Counted from the stretch's first letter, positions 1-9,152 are shown. The stretch: DNA of 64,000 nt from Tenebrionibacter intestinalis (GCF_016632365.1 NZ_JAEPBH010000007.1:1-64000); one strand, 5' to 3'. Translations and numbers: made by a program. The notes: generated by a model from the letters alone, not told the origin.

Positions 1-61
1 GGTTTATTAGCGCTGATTTATGGGGATCCCTCAGCGCGTCTGCGGCGTTTTTAGATTAATG

Positions 62-96
62 ACAAAGAGGGCACAATCCTGTTTTGCCCTCTTTGT
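62..96. repeat. Palindromic hairpin, dispersed family
   Basis: A 12-bp perfect stem (acaaagagggca, 62-73, pairing with 85-96) closes an 11-base loop. Arm sequence and layout resemble the perfect palindrome at 11754-11785 and the right arm of the 138-bp elements described below. It could also terminate transcription of the upstream gene, since T residues follow the stem. Confidence 0.6.
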
Positions 97-516
97 GTTT
101 ATAGCAATGAATAAAATATTCGTTATGCGAATTAACTTTATTACAGGGTTGCCTGTTTCCACCGAACCGCGCCGGTCATAAGCTGGTTTAAATGGCTTTT
201 AATTCGAAATTTAAATAATATTTCTTTGATTTATAATCATTTATTTTATTCCTTCCGATTCTGCGAATTTATTTACATATGCTCACAAAATATGTGCACT
301 TCGTCATAATCTGCACATTAACTATGAATAACTGTTGATAATTCGCGCTGCAAAAAATAGTCTGATTCCGTTGGGGATGGTGTAAAAACGCTATTCACTC
401 AGGGTATTAGACTGCATTCCTTAATCCAGCATCATGAAGTTTAAGGGACACAGCCTGGCCTGTGGGCATTTTTATTTTAAGCCTGCCGCCTTTTCTGGCG
501 GGCAATGTTTGAATTA

Positions 517-536
517 CGTCAAAGAGGAATTTTCAT
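517..536 (+). promoter_or_regulatory. ChiX sRNA pairing site and RBS of chiP
   Basis: The bases just before the chiP ATG contain cgtcaaagaggaattt (517-532), the reverse complement of the known seed of the enterobacterial sRNA ChiX; one extra T precedes the final cat. The site includes the Shine-Dalgarno aaagagg (521-527), so pairing would block ribosome access. In E. coli and Salmonella ChiX silences chiP until chitosugars induce the chb mRNA trap. The chiX gene is not in this window. Confidence 0.85.
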
Positions 537-1976
537 ATGCGTACGTTTAGTGGCAAACGTAATACGCTGGCGCTTGCTGTTGCGTCTGTAACCGCGCTTT
601 CTGGATTTGTAGCAATGCCTGAAACAAAAGCCGCTGGTTTTATCGACGACGCCTCCCTTACCGGCGGTATTTATTACTGGCAGCGTGAGCGCGACCGTAA
701 AGACCTTAACCCCACCAAAAATGAAGCGGCCCTGGATGGCGCAGACGTTACGGTACAAAACCCTGATTACAAAAAATATAAAACTAATCTGTCGCACGCG
801 ACCTGGAATGCCAGCCTGGATTTTCAGTCCGGCTATGCCGCCGATATGTTTGGCCTTGATATTGGCGTTTTCACTGCAATTGAAATGGCTGAGGCTTCCG
901 CCAGCGCGCATCCGAATGAAATCGCCTTTTCTTCCAGCGACCGAACCTACGATGAAGACTGGTCGGGCGATAAGAGCGGCATAAGCCTCTATAAGGCTGC
1001 GGCGAAGTTCAAATATGGCCCGGTGTGGGCGCGCGCCGGGTATATCCAGCCGACAGGGCAGACGCTGCTCGCGCCTCACTGGAGTTTTATGCCGGGAACC
1101 TACCAGGGGGCGGAGATCGGTACGAATGTTGATTATGGCGACGCGGGGGCGCTGAGCGTCTCCTGGATGTGGGCTAATAAGTATAAAGCGCCGTGGCACA
1201 CAAAAACCGATAAATTCTACCAGGCCGATCGGACTACCCGGGTGCGCTATCTGCACTCCATCGGCGCAAAGTACGATTTCAAAAACGATCTGGTGCTGGA
1301 AGCGGCGTTTGGGCAAGCGGAAGGCTTTATGGATCAATACTTTGGCAAAGCCCGCTACAAATTTGATCTAGCCGGGCGTCCGCTTACCAGTAGCTATCAG
1401 TTCTATGGCGCGCGTGACAGATTTAGCGAAGGCGACAACGACATTTATGACGGCGCCGCCTGGCTACAGGCGCTGACGTTGGGCTACAAAATTGGCCAGC
1501 TCGACCTGCGCCTGGAAGGAACCTGGGTCAGGGCAGAAGGCAATCAGGGCTTCTTTCTACAGCGTATGACGCCAACCTATGCTTCTTCCAACGGGCGGCT
1601 TGACGTGTGGTGGGATAACCGCTCTGATTTCAACGCCAACGGTGAAAAAGCCATATTCTTTGGCGCAATGTACGATCTCAGCAACTGGAACTTACCCGGC
1701 TGGGCGCTAGGCGCTTCCTGGGCTTACGGCTGGGATGCTAAGCCCAGTACCAACCCTGTCTTCGACCAAAGCCAGCGTTTGAAGGAATCCGCCTATAGCC
1801 TGGATGCGATGTACACCGTACAGGAAGGCCGCGCTAAAGGGACGCTCTTTAAACTGCACTTCACTGAATACGATAACCATAGCGATATCCCAAGCTGGAG
1901 CGGCGGCTATGGAAATATCTTCCAGGACGAGCGAGACGTGAAATTCATGGTTATCGCGCCATTTACTCTTTTCTGA
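537..1976 (+). CDS. chiP: Chitoporin ChiP (OprD-family outer membrane channel)
   Basis: Outer membrane porin for uptake of chitin oligosaccharides (chitobiose, chitotriose). The 479-residue product has an N-terminal signal peptide (about residues 1-32, ending near ETKAAG) and ends in Phe, as expected for a beta-barrel handled by the BAM complex. Alternating aromatic and polar stretches fill the rest, and length and sequence match E. coli YbfM/ChiP. The start follows an aaagagg Shine-Dalgarno that overlaps the ChiX target. It heads an apparent operon with the lipoprotein chiQ and a GH20 hexosaminidase, so entry through the outer membrane and periplasmic cleavage of chitin fragments are encoded together. 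Confidence 0.95.
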   Translation: MRTFSGKRNTLALAVASVTALSGFVAMPETKAAGFIDDASLTGGIYYWQRERDRKDLNPTKNEAALDGADVTVQNPDYKKYKTNLSHATWNASLDFQSGYAADMFGLDIGVFTAIEMAEASASAHPNEIAFSSSDRTYDEDWSGDKSGISLYKAAAKFKYGPVWARAGYIQPTGQTLLAPHWSFMPGTYQGAEIGTNVDYGDAGALSVSWMWANKYKAPWHTKTDKFYQADRTTRVRYLHSIGAKYDFKNDLVLEAAFGQAEGFMDQYFGKARYKFDLAGRPLTSSYQFYGARDRFSEGDNDIYDGAAWLQALTLGYKIGQLDLRLEGTWVRAEGNQGFFLQRMTPTYASSNGRLDVWWDNRSDFNANGEKAIFFGAMYDLSNWNLPGWALGASWAYGWDAKPSTNPVFDQSQRLKESAYSLDAMYTVQEGRAKGTLFKLHFTEYDNHSDIPSWSGGYGNIFQDERDVKFMVIAPFTLF

Positions 1977-2034
1977 TTCTGACGCCGGGTTGAAGAAGCG
2001 CTGACTGCTTCGGCTGGCGAGAAAGGGAAACGAT

Positions 2035-2361
2035 ATGAAAAAAATATTGGTTATCGCGCTGGCGGTGCTGGGCCTGAGCGCCTGCAGCCGCTCACAGGCC
2101 CCCCGTGAAGATGTTCGTTTAAAGCAGGCCTGGGAAACCTGCATTCAGGCGGCGCAAGGAGCGCCGGAAAAATTAAAAGCCTGTGAAAGCATGCCGAAGG
2201 CGGCTGAAAAGGCAAAGCAGGATGCAGCAAATGAGCGGAAAGAGACCATTGCGCCTGCGCAATATCAGCAGTGTATTCAGGCCAGAAAAAGCGGCAACGA
2301 TCGGGCTGCTGCAACAGTATGTGAAAAAATCTGGCAACAGAGCCACGCCACCAACCCTTAA
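2035..2361 (+). CDS. chiQ: Chitosugar-induced lipoprotein ChiQ
   Basis: Small lipoprotein of 108 residues (YbfN family). A short signal sequence ends in a clear lipobox, LSAC, with the lipidated Cys at about residue 18. The mature part is Lys/Ala/Gln-rich and has three further Cys residues. The gene lies 58 bp after chiP and 17 bp before the hexosaminidase, so it should be co-transcribed and share ChiX control. The family is linked to chitosugar use through its operon with chiP; its biochemical role is not known, and nothing in the sequence settles it. Confidence 0.9.
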   Translation: MKKILVIALAVLGLSACSRSQAPREDVRLKQAWETCIQAAQGAPEKLKACESMPKAAEKAKQDAANERKETIAPAQYQQCIQARKSGNDRAAATVCEKIWQQSHATNP

Positions 2362-2378
2362 ATCAAAGGATCGAGCAG

Positions 2379-5030
2379 ATGAAAAAGTTTAAAGCGAGCG
2401 TAACAGGCGGCGCGATCTCCGCGCTTTTATGGAGTGGCATGGCTTTGGCCGGGCAGGAGACGGTCGATAGCATCAGCAAACTGAAGCTTAACTATACCGT
2501 TAATGATAACCACGCGGCGCAGCACGGCGTGGACTGCGCTGCGCTGGGCGCCGACTGGGCTTCCTGCAATAAAGCAACCATAAAGCTGACCAACCCGGGT
2601 GAGGCTATAACCAGCAAGGACTGGACTATCTGGTTTCCCAGCATTCGTATGATCCTGAAAACGGACAGCGATCAGTTTAAGATTACCCACATAGTCGGTG
2701 ATTTGCACAAGCTGGAACCGACGGACAAATTTACTGGCTTTCCGACGAACGGCACGGTTGATATTCCGATCGTTAACGAATACTGGCAAATTTTTATGTC
2801 CGATGCGATCCCGCGATGGTATGTAACTTCCGGTGAGGCCAAACCGAAAGTGATTGCCAGCACCGATACTGAGGATCTGGAGCAATTTGTTACGCCGATT
2901 GGCGAGCAGTGGAAACGCACGCCGGAAGACAACAATATTTTAATGACGGCCCGGACGCGTTTTGAGAAAAACAGCGATGTGAAGCGGCTTAACGCAAGCG
3001 CGCTGCGCGGGCAGATTTTACCGACGCCGAAGGCCGTTACGGTACATGCCCAGGATGTGGATCTGAGCAAAGGCGTGAAGCTGGAGCTGGCGTCGCTGGA
3101 TAAAGCGACGATCAATGCTGTGCAGGCGCGCTTTGCCAGGCTGGGCGTGAAAACGGGCGCGGGCTACCCTGTGCGCAGCGAAGTGAAAACAGAGGCCTTT
3201 AGTGGTAATGATGCTGTTTCAGGCGCTTATACGCTCAGTATCGGTGAGCAAGGCGCGGTCATTACCGGCTATGATGCGGCGGGCGTGTTTTATGGTTTGC
3301 AGTCCATTATGTCGCTAATCCCTGCGGAGGGGGATAAAAAGATTGCCGCGCTGGATGTGAAAGATGCGCCGCGCTTTGCCTATCGCGGTATGTTTATCGA
3401 CGTGGCGCGCAACCTCCATACCAAATCTGCAATCCTGCGCGCGATCGATCAGATAGCAGCGCTGAAAATGAATAAATTCCATTTCCATCTTTCCGACGAC
3501 GAAGGCTGGCGTATTGAAATTCCGGGCTTGCCAGAACTGACGGAGGTGGGAGGTAAGCGCTGCCACGATCTTACGGAAAAAAGCTGCCTGCTGCCGCAGC
3601 TTGGCTCAGGCCCGGACGCTAATACGAATGGCAGCGGTTGGTTCACCCGCGCTGATTACATTGATATTGTGAAGTATGCCGCTGCACGGCACGTTCAGGT
3701 TATCCCTGAAATCGATATGCCTGCGCACGCGCGTGCGGCCGTTATCTCGATGGAAGCGCGCTACGATCGTTTAATGAAAGAAGGAAAAGAGAAAGAGGCG
3801 AATCAGTATCGCCTGCTTGATCCGACCGATACGTCTAACACGACCGGCGTGCAGTATTACGATCGTACCGGCTATTTGAACCCGTGCATGGGATCCTCGC
3901 GCAACTTTGTAGATAAGGTTATTGGCGAGATTCAAAGCATGCATAAAGAGGCCGGGCAGCCGCTGAAGACCTGGCACTTTGGCGGCGATGAAGCCAAAAA
4001 TATTTATCTGGGAGCAGGTTATACCGATAAAAATAACCCGCAAGAGGGCAAAGGCCGTATCGATATCAGTAAACAGGACAAGCCGTGGGCAAAATCCCGG
4101 ATTTGCCAGACGATGCTCAAAGAAGGCAAGGTAGCGGATCTGGAACACCTGCCGGGCTGGTTCGCGCTACAGGTCAGTAAAATTGTTAACGCTCATGGTA
4201 TAGATAAAATGATGGCCTGGCAGGATGGCCTGAAAGGCGTGAAAGATGCCTCAGAATTTGCCACCAAACGCGTGGGCGTTAACTTCTGGGATACCCTCTA
4301 CTGGGGCGGGGCGGATTCGGTGAACGACTGGGCGAATAAAGGCTATGAAGTTACCGTTTCCAATCCTGACTATCTCTATCTCGATTTCCCTCAGGAAGTG
4401 GATCCGCGTGAACCCGGCTTCTACTGGGGCACCCGCTTTAGCGATGAGCGCAAAATTTTTGCCTTTGCGCCGAACAATATGCCGCAGAATGCGGAAACGT
4501 CTGTCGATCGCGATGGTAACGCTTTCACGTCCGGTTCTGACAAAAACTGGCCGGGCGCTTATGGCATATCCGCACAGGTGTGGAGCGAAGTTGTGCGCAC
4601 CGACGACCAGCTTGAATATCGCCTGTTTCCCCGCCTGTTTTCCGTTGCTGAGCGTGCGTGGCATCGCGCAGGCTGGGAGCTGGACTACAAAACCGGCCGT
4701 GAATTTAAGGGGGGCGAAACCCACTTTGTAGACAAGGCCGCGCTGGCGAATGACTGGGAGCGGTTTGCTAACCTGTTGGGGCAACGTGAACTGGCGAAAA
4801 TCAACCCGGATATCGCCTGGCGACTGTCGGTGCCGGGCGCGCGTATTGTTTCCGGCACGCTGGAGGCAAACATTGCGCTGCCGGGTTTAGGTATCCAGTA
4901 CTCCACCGATGGCGGTAAAACCTGGCAGCGTTACGACGATAGCGCCCGGCCGCAGGTTAGCGATGCGGTACTGATTCGCAGCGTCAGCCCGGACGGTAAG
5001 CGCTTTAGCCGTGTGACGCCGGTCAATTAA
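2379..5030 (+). CDS. Chitobiase / beta-N-acetylhexosaminidase (GH20)
   Basis: Secreted enzyme that removes terminal GlcNAc from chitobiose and longer chitin oligosaccharides, probably in the periplasm or outer envelope. The 883 residues match the layout of Serratia chitobiase (885 aa): signal peptide (1-24), N-terminal carbohydrate-binding-like domain (about 30-190), a GH20b-like domain (about 215-330), the GH20 TIM barrel (about 335-770) and a C-terminal Ig-like domain. The motif HFGGDEAKN places the catalytic Asp-Glu pair at residues 537-538. It is third in the chiP-chiQ operon, where E. coli K-12 has no such gene. Growth on imported chitin fragments is the likely purpose. Confidence 0.93.
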   Translation: MKKFKASVTGGAISALLWSGMALAGQETVDSISKLKLNYTVNDNHAAQHGVDCAALGADWASCNKATIKLTNPGEAITSKDWTIWFPSIRMILKTDSDQFKITHIVGDLHKLEPTDKFTGFPTNGTVDIPIVNEYWQIFMSDAIPRWYVTSGEAKPKVIASTDTEDLEQFVTPIGEQWKRTPEDNNILMTARTRFEKNSDVKRLNASALRGQILPTPKAVTVHAQDVDLSKGVKLELASLDKATINAVQARFARLGVKTGAGYPVRSEVKTEAFSGNDAVSGAYTLSIGEQGAVITGYDAAGVFYGLQSIMSLIPAEGDKKIAALDVKDAPRFAYRGMFIDVARNLHTKSAILRAIDQIAALKMNKFHFHLSDDEGWRIEIPGLPELTEVGGKRCHDLTEKSCLLPQLGSGPDANTNGSGWFTRADYIDIVKYAAARHVQVIPEIDMPAHARAAVISMEARYDRLMKEGKEKEANQYRLLDPTDTSNTTGVQYYDRTGYLNPCMGSSRNFVDKVIGEIQSMHKEAGQPLKTWHFGGDEAKNIYLGAGYTDKNNPQEGKGRIDISKQDKPWAKSRICQTMLKEGKVADLEHLPGWFALQVSKIVNAHGIDKMMAWQDGLKGVKDASEFATKRVGVNFWDTLYWGGADSVNDWANKGYEVTVSNPDYLYLDFPQEVDPREPGFYWGTRFSDERKIFAFAPNNMPQNAETSVDRDGNAFTSGSDKNWPGAYGISAQVWSEVVRTDDQLEYRLFPRLFSVAERAWHRAGWELDYKTGREFKGGETHFVDKAALANDWERFANLLGQRELAKINPDIAWRLSVPGARIVSGTLEANIALPGLGIQYSTDGGKTWQRYDDSARPQVSDAVLIRSVSPDGKRFSRVTPVN

Positions 5031-5383
5031 ACGGCAGCGTAAACGTTTGATAAAAGGGCCTGGCGCCTTGTGCCAGGCCGCATGATCCACTAATAATTTT
5101 AAAATCAATGCGTTAATTTTGTACTGTTAGCCGCAAAAAGGTTACTTCCCCCGCTTGACACCTCTATTATGCTCAGGCCCGGCGCTCGCGTCGGGTTTTT
5201 TATGATTAAGAATATGCCAAAGCGCCGCGTAGTGACGAAAAATGAAAGAGTCTCTACGCTTTAGTCACTGCCTGCATTTTCTATCGTTAGCGTTGAGTTG
5301 AGTGGAAGCCGCTAAACGCCATACGGTGATATGTTCTGGTGAAGATGTACCTGTCTAACGATAACCGATCGGAAGGGGAACGC
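5031..5383. other. Spacer downstream of the hexosaminidase gene
   Basis: A GC-rich hairpin (ggcctggc paired with gccaggcc, about 5057-5079) follows the hexosaminidase stop and may end the chi operon. A second stem-loop, cccggcg/cgtcggg followed by a T run (about 5178-5201), looks like an intrinsic terminator. The remainder probably contains the promoter of the small gene at 5384. No other gene is visible. Confidence 0.55.
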
Positions 5384-5662
5384 ATGCTCTGGCTTGAACA
5401 AGGACTCTACGTAAAAATTGTGCAGCTTGAAGAAGGACCGAGGCCGCTGCCGCTGCGAAGCGGTTTTTCTACAGGCAATGCTTACCGCGTACTGGGATGT
5501 TTTAACCCATCAGAATCGGCAGACGCCTACTATATTTTGTCAAACGATCGCGATGAAATCTGGTTTATCTGCAACCGCCACGTGCGTACCGTTTGCCTGA
5601 ATGCCGGCAATATTGAATTTCGTTATGTGATGACCGAACATCAGGAAAGTATGAATTCATAA
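5384..5662 (+). CDS. Small conserved-looking protein of unknown function
   Basis: A 92-residue product if translation starts at the ATG at 5384, which has a good Shine-Dalgarno (aagggga) five bases upstream; an in-frame ATG at 5339 lacks one. I do not recognise the family. The protein is soluble-looking with no signal or membrane segment, and contains two Cys residues in its C-terminal half (ICNRHVRTVCLN) plus several aromatic residues. It runs convergently to fur, with a bidirectional terminator hairpin between them. Base composition resembles the neighbours, so recent transfer is not indicated. That it is a real gene rests on the RBS and its protein-like composition. Confidence 0.6.
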   Translation: MLWLEQGLYVKIVQLEEGPRPLPLRSGFSTGNAYRVLGCFNPSESADAYYILSNDRDEIWFICNRHVRTVCLNAGNIEFRYVMTEHQESMNS

Positions 5663-5738
5663 CGCCGAATGCTTTATTGCAGTACGCTTAAGGTTCGCCT
5701 CAGATATCTTTTTGAATACGCCACGCTTGCAGGATGTA

Positions 5739-5768
5739 AAAAACCGAAGCAGCGATACTTCGGTTTTT
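5739..5768. terminator. Bidirectional terminator, fur / small ORF
   Basis: An 11-bp perfect stem (aaaaaccgaag at 5739-5749, cttcggttttt at 5758-5768) with an 8-base loop. A and T runs on opposite sides make it a plausible intrinsic terminator for both the minus-strand fur gene and the plus-strand gene ending at 5662. Confidence 0.85.
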
Positions 5769-5777
5769 ACGTTACGG

Positions 5778-6227
5778 TTAAGCGTCGCTGTCGTGGGCGC
5801 TGTCGTCTTCGCGGCAATCGCCTTCAGCACAGTGACCGTAAAGATACAGACTGTGGTTGGTAAGACGAATATTGTGGCGCTGAGCGATTTCACGCTGGCG
5901 TGCCTCGATAGAATCATCGCTAAATTCAATGACTTTACCGCAGTCAAGGCAAATCAGATGGTCATGATGATGCTGCTGGGTCAGTTCAAAAACGGATTTG
6001 CCGCCTTCGAAGTTGTGGCGTGTAACAATACCGGCGTCGTCAAACTGGTTAAGCACGCGGTAAACCGTTGCCAGACCAATTTCCTCGCCCATATCGATCA
6101 GCCGCTTATACAGATCTTCCGCACTGACATGGTGGTTATCAGGCTCCTGTAGCACTTCCAGGATCTTTAACCGGGGAAGCGTGACTTTCAGGCCGGCCTT
6201 TTTTAATGCGGTATTATTGTCAGTCAT
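5778..6227 (-). CDS. fur: Ferric uptake regulator Fur
   Basis: Iron-responsive repressor: Fe2+-bound dimers bind Fur boxes and control siderophore, iron storage and metabolic genes. The 149-residue product starts at MTDNNTALKKAGLKVT, as in E. coli (148 aa); an in-frame ATG 54 bases upstream is probably not used. The N-terminal winged helix (about 1-82) is followed by the His-rich metal site HHHDH and two zinc-binding Cys pairs (CLDC and CAEGDC). Fur usually controls its own promoter, and in E. coli RyhB acts through a short upstream ORF (uof). I could not identify a clear uof here. A candidate Fur box lies upstream of gpmA in this window. Confidence 0.97.
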   Translation of the reverse strand: MTDNNTALKKAGLKVTLPRLKILEVLQEPDNHHVSAEDLYKRLIDMGEEIGLATVYRVLNQFDDAGIVTRHNFEGGKSVFELTQQHHHDHLICLDCGKVIEFSDDSIEARQREIAQRHNIRLTNHSLYLYGHCAEGDCREDDSAHDSDA

Positions 6228-6483
6228 GCGGATTTTGTCCTGTAGCTTAATTAATCCCCGAGGGGGAGCACTGCATAGCATTATTCGAAATTATAAATGT
6301 GTTTCATTATAGAACCGGCGGTGCCAAATAGAAACTGTGTAAAAAGCGCTAAGGCGCTATCAAAGTGTTTCGTTGGAGAGACTAAAAAGCCCATTTCCCC
6401 GTGAAATATTGCGGATAGTGTACAGTTAAACAGTGCGTAAGTTAAATCTTTGTAACAATCATAGTTATCGGCATTATCTATTA

Positions 6484-6509
6484 ACGCGGCGCGTATTGAA
6501 AGCGCCGCG
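6484..6509 (-). terminator. GC-rich hairpin after fldA
   Basis: The stem cgcggcgc (6485-6492) pairs with gcgccgcg (6502-6509) just past the fldA stop on the minus strand. It has no strong U tract, so it may act as a processing or stability hairpin rather than a classical terminator. Confidence 0.45.
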
Positions 6510-6522
6510 CGTTGAAATAGTC

Positions 6523-7053
6523 TCAGGCGTTAATGATGTCGTTCAGACGCAATTCTTCTGAAACCTGCTTCACCCATTTTTCTACGCGCTCGCCGGTGAG
6601 TTCCGGTTGGCGATCTTCGTCAATGGCCAGCCCCAGGAAATGGGTGTCGTCTGCAAGCCCCTTTGAGGCTTCGAAGTGATAGCCTTCCGTCGGCCAGTGG
6701 CCTACAATGGTGGCGCCTTTCGGTTCGATAATATCGCGCAGAGTTCCCAGCGCATCGCAGAAGTATTCCGCGTAATCCTCCTGGTCGCCGCAGCCAAACA
6801 AGGCCACCAGTTTGCCGTTAAAATCGATGTCTTCCAGCGTTGGGAAGAAATCATCCCAGTCGCACTGCGCTTCACCATAGTACCAGGTAGGGATACCCAA
6901 CATCAGAATGTCGAATCCTTCGAGGTCTTCTTTACTGCTTTTAGCAATGTCATGTACCTCGGCAACATCTTTACCAAGCTGTTTCTGAATCATTTTTGCG
7001 ATATTTTCGGTGTTGCCGGTGTCGCTGCCGAAGAAAATGCCTACGATTGCCAT
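6523..7053 (-). CDS. fldA: Flavodoxin 1
   Basis: Small FMN electron carrier that supplies low-potential electrons to radical-SAM and related enzymes (biotin synthase, IspG/IspH, methionine synthase reactivation, pyruvate formate-lyase activation). The 176 residues equal the E. coli length when started at MAIVGIFFGSDTGNTENIA; the phosphate-binding loop GSDTGNT (10-16) and the flavin-stacking segments PTWYYGEAQCDW and GCGDQEDYAEYFCDALG are visible. An agaggt ribosome site precedes this ATG. It reads towards fur and downstream of ybfE, the usual enterobacterial order. In E. coli the fldA-fur region responds to SoxS; I did not find a convincing soxbox here. Confidence 0.97.
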   Translation of the reverse strand: MAIVGIFFGSDTGNTENIAKMIQKQLGKDVAEVHDIAKSSKEDLEGFDILMLGIPTWYYGEAQCDWDDFFPTLEDIDFNGKLVALFGCGDQEDYAEYFCDALGTLRDIIEPKGATIVGHWPTEGYHFEASKGLADDTHFLGLAIDEDRQPELTGERVEKWVKQVSEELRLNDIINA

Positions 7054-7202
7054 GAGTACAATAACCTCTTGATACTTAACAGGATGGTGGCCACATAAAG
7101 CCCACAGATACGCCAATCATAGCAGATGCTCGCGCGCGGCGGAAACCGCTATTGCCGCAGGGTGCACAGTATGCAACATATTCGGGATAAATAAAGCAGG
7201 CG

Positions 7203-7484
7203 TCAGCGCGGCTTATGCTGTAACTGTTGCAACAGCATTTCTTCGATAAGCTCGCTGCGGCTCATGTCGCGCGCCTTCGCCAGCGCATTTAGCGCGTCCA
7301 CGGCGTCGGCGTTGAGTTTAAGCTCCACGCGCTTAAGGCCGCGTACTTTATCGCGCTTAAGCTGGTTACGCTTATTGATGCGCAACTGCTCATCGCGGGA
7401 AAGCGGATTGGTTTTAGGGCGACCTGGCCGCCGTTCATCGGCGAACAGATCGAGCGTCGTTCGGTCCGTTTGTTCTTTGGCCAT
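7203..7484 (-). CDS. ybfE: LexA-regulated protein YbfE
   Basis: Small basic protein of 93 residues, closely matching E. coli YbfE (MAKEQTDRTTLDLF, GRPKTNPLSRDEQLRINKRNQLKRDKV). The C-terminal half, VELKLNADAVDALNALAKARDMSRSELIEEMLLQQL, has the ribbon-helix-helix pattern, so it is probably DNA-binding, though its targets are unknown. In E. coli it belongs to the SOS regulon. I looked for a LexA box in the 120 bp upstream and did not find a clear CTG-N10-CAG. It lies downstream of ybfF on the same strand and upstream of fldA. Confidence 0.92.
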   Translation of the reverse strand: MAKEQTDRTTLDLFADERRPGRPKTNPLSRDEQLRINKRNQLKRDKVRGLKRVELKLNADAVDALNALAKARDMSRSELIEEMLLQQLQHKPR

Positions 7485-7608
7485 GATTAAAATGACAGGA
7501 TACAGGCTCGTGTCGCGGGTTCTGAAGCATTAACAGCGCGCCATCATACATGAGTGAAACCGGGCGCGCCAACGTGTTCACGACCGGGGGAAACCGGTCG
7601 ATGGGTTT

Positions 7609-8385
7609 TTAAACAGGCGCGACATCATTTAGAAAGCGGTGTATCGCGCGCAATACGGCCTGCGGTTTTTCGGCATGCGCCCAGTGACCGGCGCCGGCGA
7701 TAACGTATGCGCGCGACCGGGGAAACTGTTTTAGCAGCGTGTCGCGGCAGGAATCCTGAATATAAGGCGACTCGCCGCCGCGGATAAACAGCGCCGGACG
7801 ATCCCACGCGGGAACCGGCTCCCAGCCGAGAATATCGTCGTAGTTATTCCATAGCGCCGGGACATTGAAGCGCCAGCCGCCCTGAGAAAAAGATTTTAGC
7901 AGAAACTGAATCACCCCCTCCTCTGCGAGATGCTTACGCATGATTTCCGCGGCATCCTGACGTGTGGTCACGCCCGCGTTACTGACAGCGCGAATCGCGG
8001 CAAAAATTTTATCATGGCGGCGTACCGGATAGGCGACGGGGGCAATATCGATAACCACCAGCTTGTCGAGACGTTCCGGCGCCAGCGCGCTTAGCGCCAT
8101 AGCGACCTTTCCCCCCATTGAATGTCCGATCGGCGTAACCTGTTTTATTCCGTATTCGTCAAGCGTTTCCAGCACGTCCCGGGCCATTGCCGCATAGGTC
8201 ATTTCATCGCTGCGCGGCGACAGGCCGTGGTTACGCAAATCAAGCTGTAGCACATCGTGAGAATATGCCAGATCGCGGGCCAGTACGCCGAGATTGTCGA
8301 GGCTGCCGAACAGCCCGTGAATCAGCACGACAGGAGACGATGACGCGGCGTTTTGCGCAGTTTGCAGGCGAGCGTTAAGAATCAT
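7609..8385 (-). CDS. ybfF: Esterase YbfF (alpha/beta hydrolase)
   Basis: Soluble serine hydrolase of 258 residues; E. coli YbfF (254 aa) hydrolyses short-chain acyl esters including acyl-CoA and palmitoyl substrates in vitro. The oxyanion segment HGLFGS (23-28), the nucleophile elbow GHSMGG with Ser89, and the late His in GAGHWAHAEKP complete the fold's usual triad together with an Asp. There is no signal peptide, so it acts in the cytoplasm. It is transcribed divergently from seqA and reads into ybfE. The start gives the same N-terminal frame as E. coli. Confidence 0.93.
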   Translation of the reverse strand: MILNARLQTAQNAASSSPVVLIHGLFGSLDNLGVLARDLAYSHDVLQLDLRNHGLSPRSDEMTYAAMARDVLETLDEYGIKQVTPIGHSMGGKVAMALSALAPERLDKLVVIDIAPVAYPVRRHDKIFAAIRAVSNAGVTTRQDAAEIMRKHLAEEGVIQFLLKSFSQGGWRFNVPALWNNYDDILGWEPVPAWDRPALFIRGGESPYIQDSCRDTLLKQFPRSRAYVIAGAGHWAHAEKPQAVLRAIHRFLNDVAPV

Positions 8386-8570
8386 AGCAAAGTTCTTTTT
8401 TTGAGTGGGTCAGGTTAGGGTATCATGTTTTGCATTCTGCCAGGCGGCGCCAGGTATACGGCGAAAGTCCGACTTTTGCCGCTACGCCGGTTTGACGCTA
8501 TCCGCTGTTGGGATTAGACCTTATAATCACAACGACTTGTATTCAGAAGATATTACTGCACTGGATTAAG

Positions 8571-9128
8571 ATGAAAACGATTGAAGTTGATGACGAGCTG
8601 TATCGCTATATTGCCAGTCATACCCTGCATATTGGCGAAAGCGCGTCCGACATTTTACGACGTATGCTTAAATTCTCCGCCAGCCAGCCTGTCGAGACTT
8701 CCTCTCCCATTAAAGCGATGTTGCCTGTTGTGAACGCGCCGGTTGTCGTGGCGGAAAAACCGGCGATGCGAACCGCCCGTGAGCGCGTGCGCGCCGTGCG
8801 AGAACTGCTCCTTTCTGATGAATATGCCGAGCAAAAGAAGGCGGTAAATCGTTTTCTGCTGATACTTTCCACGCTCTATGCCCTGGACGGCGATGCATTT
8901 GCTCAGGCGACGGAATCGTTGCATGGCCGTACCCGCACCTATTTCGCCAGTGACGAGCGCACGCTGTTGCACAGCGGCAATCAGACCAAACCAAAACAGG
9001 TGCCAGGTACCCCTTATTGGGTAATTACCAATACCAATACGGACCGCAAACGCAGCATGATTGAACACATCATGCAGTCAATGCAGTTCCCGGCGGAGCT
9101 GACTGAGAAGGTTTGCGGCACAGTTTAA
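8571..9128 (+). CDS. seqA: Replication initiation negative regulator SeqA
   Basis: Binds hemimethylated GATC sites, sequesters newly replicated oriC and limits re-initiation. The product is 185 residues from MKTIEVDDELYRYIASH (E. coli 181); the upstream in-frame ATG at 8508 would add 21 unrelated residues and is rejected. Residues 1-35 form the oligomerisation ribbon-helix-helix, then a variable linker, then the DNA-binding domain (about 75-185) with the conserved NQTKPKQVPGTPYWVITNTNTDRK loop region. The gene sits 24 bp upstream of pgm, with which it forms an operon in enterobacteria. Confidence 0.96.
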   Translation: MKTIEVDDELYRYIASHTLHIGESASDILRRMLKFSASQPVETSSPIKAMLPVVNAPVVVAEKPAMRTARERVRAVRELLLSDEYAEQKKAVNRFLLILSTLYALDGDAFAQATESLHGRTRTYFASDERTLLHSGNQTKPKQVPGTPYWVITNTNTDRKRSMIEHIMQSMQFPAELTEKVCGTV

Positions 9129-9152
9129 CTTTGCGTCAAAAGGACCAGGCCA

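Larger units (their letters stand above)
1..536. other. Intergenic region upstream of chiP
   Basis: No convincing coding sequence is present. In E. coli the gene to the left of chiP is glnS, so the first bases are probably its 3' flank, but no coding tail is readable. The stretch holds a strong hairpin (62-96), an AT-rich block (about 110-360) that probably carries the chiP promoter, a 30-base segment (427-456) that recurs downstream of ybgS, and the ChiX target at its end. Confidence 0.6.

Noticed and set aside
6228-6281. In-frame N-terminal extension of fur, or uof
   Set aside because: The extension is not part of Fur in relatives. I sought an overlapping uof-like short ORF, but the only short frame found (MQCSPSGIN) stops before fur, so I do not call it.
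7485-7600. LexA box upstream of ybfE
   Set aside because: No CTG-N10-CAG palindrome close to consensus was found on inspection.
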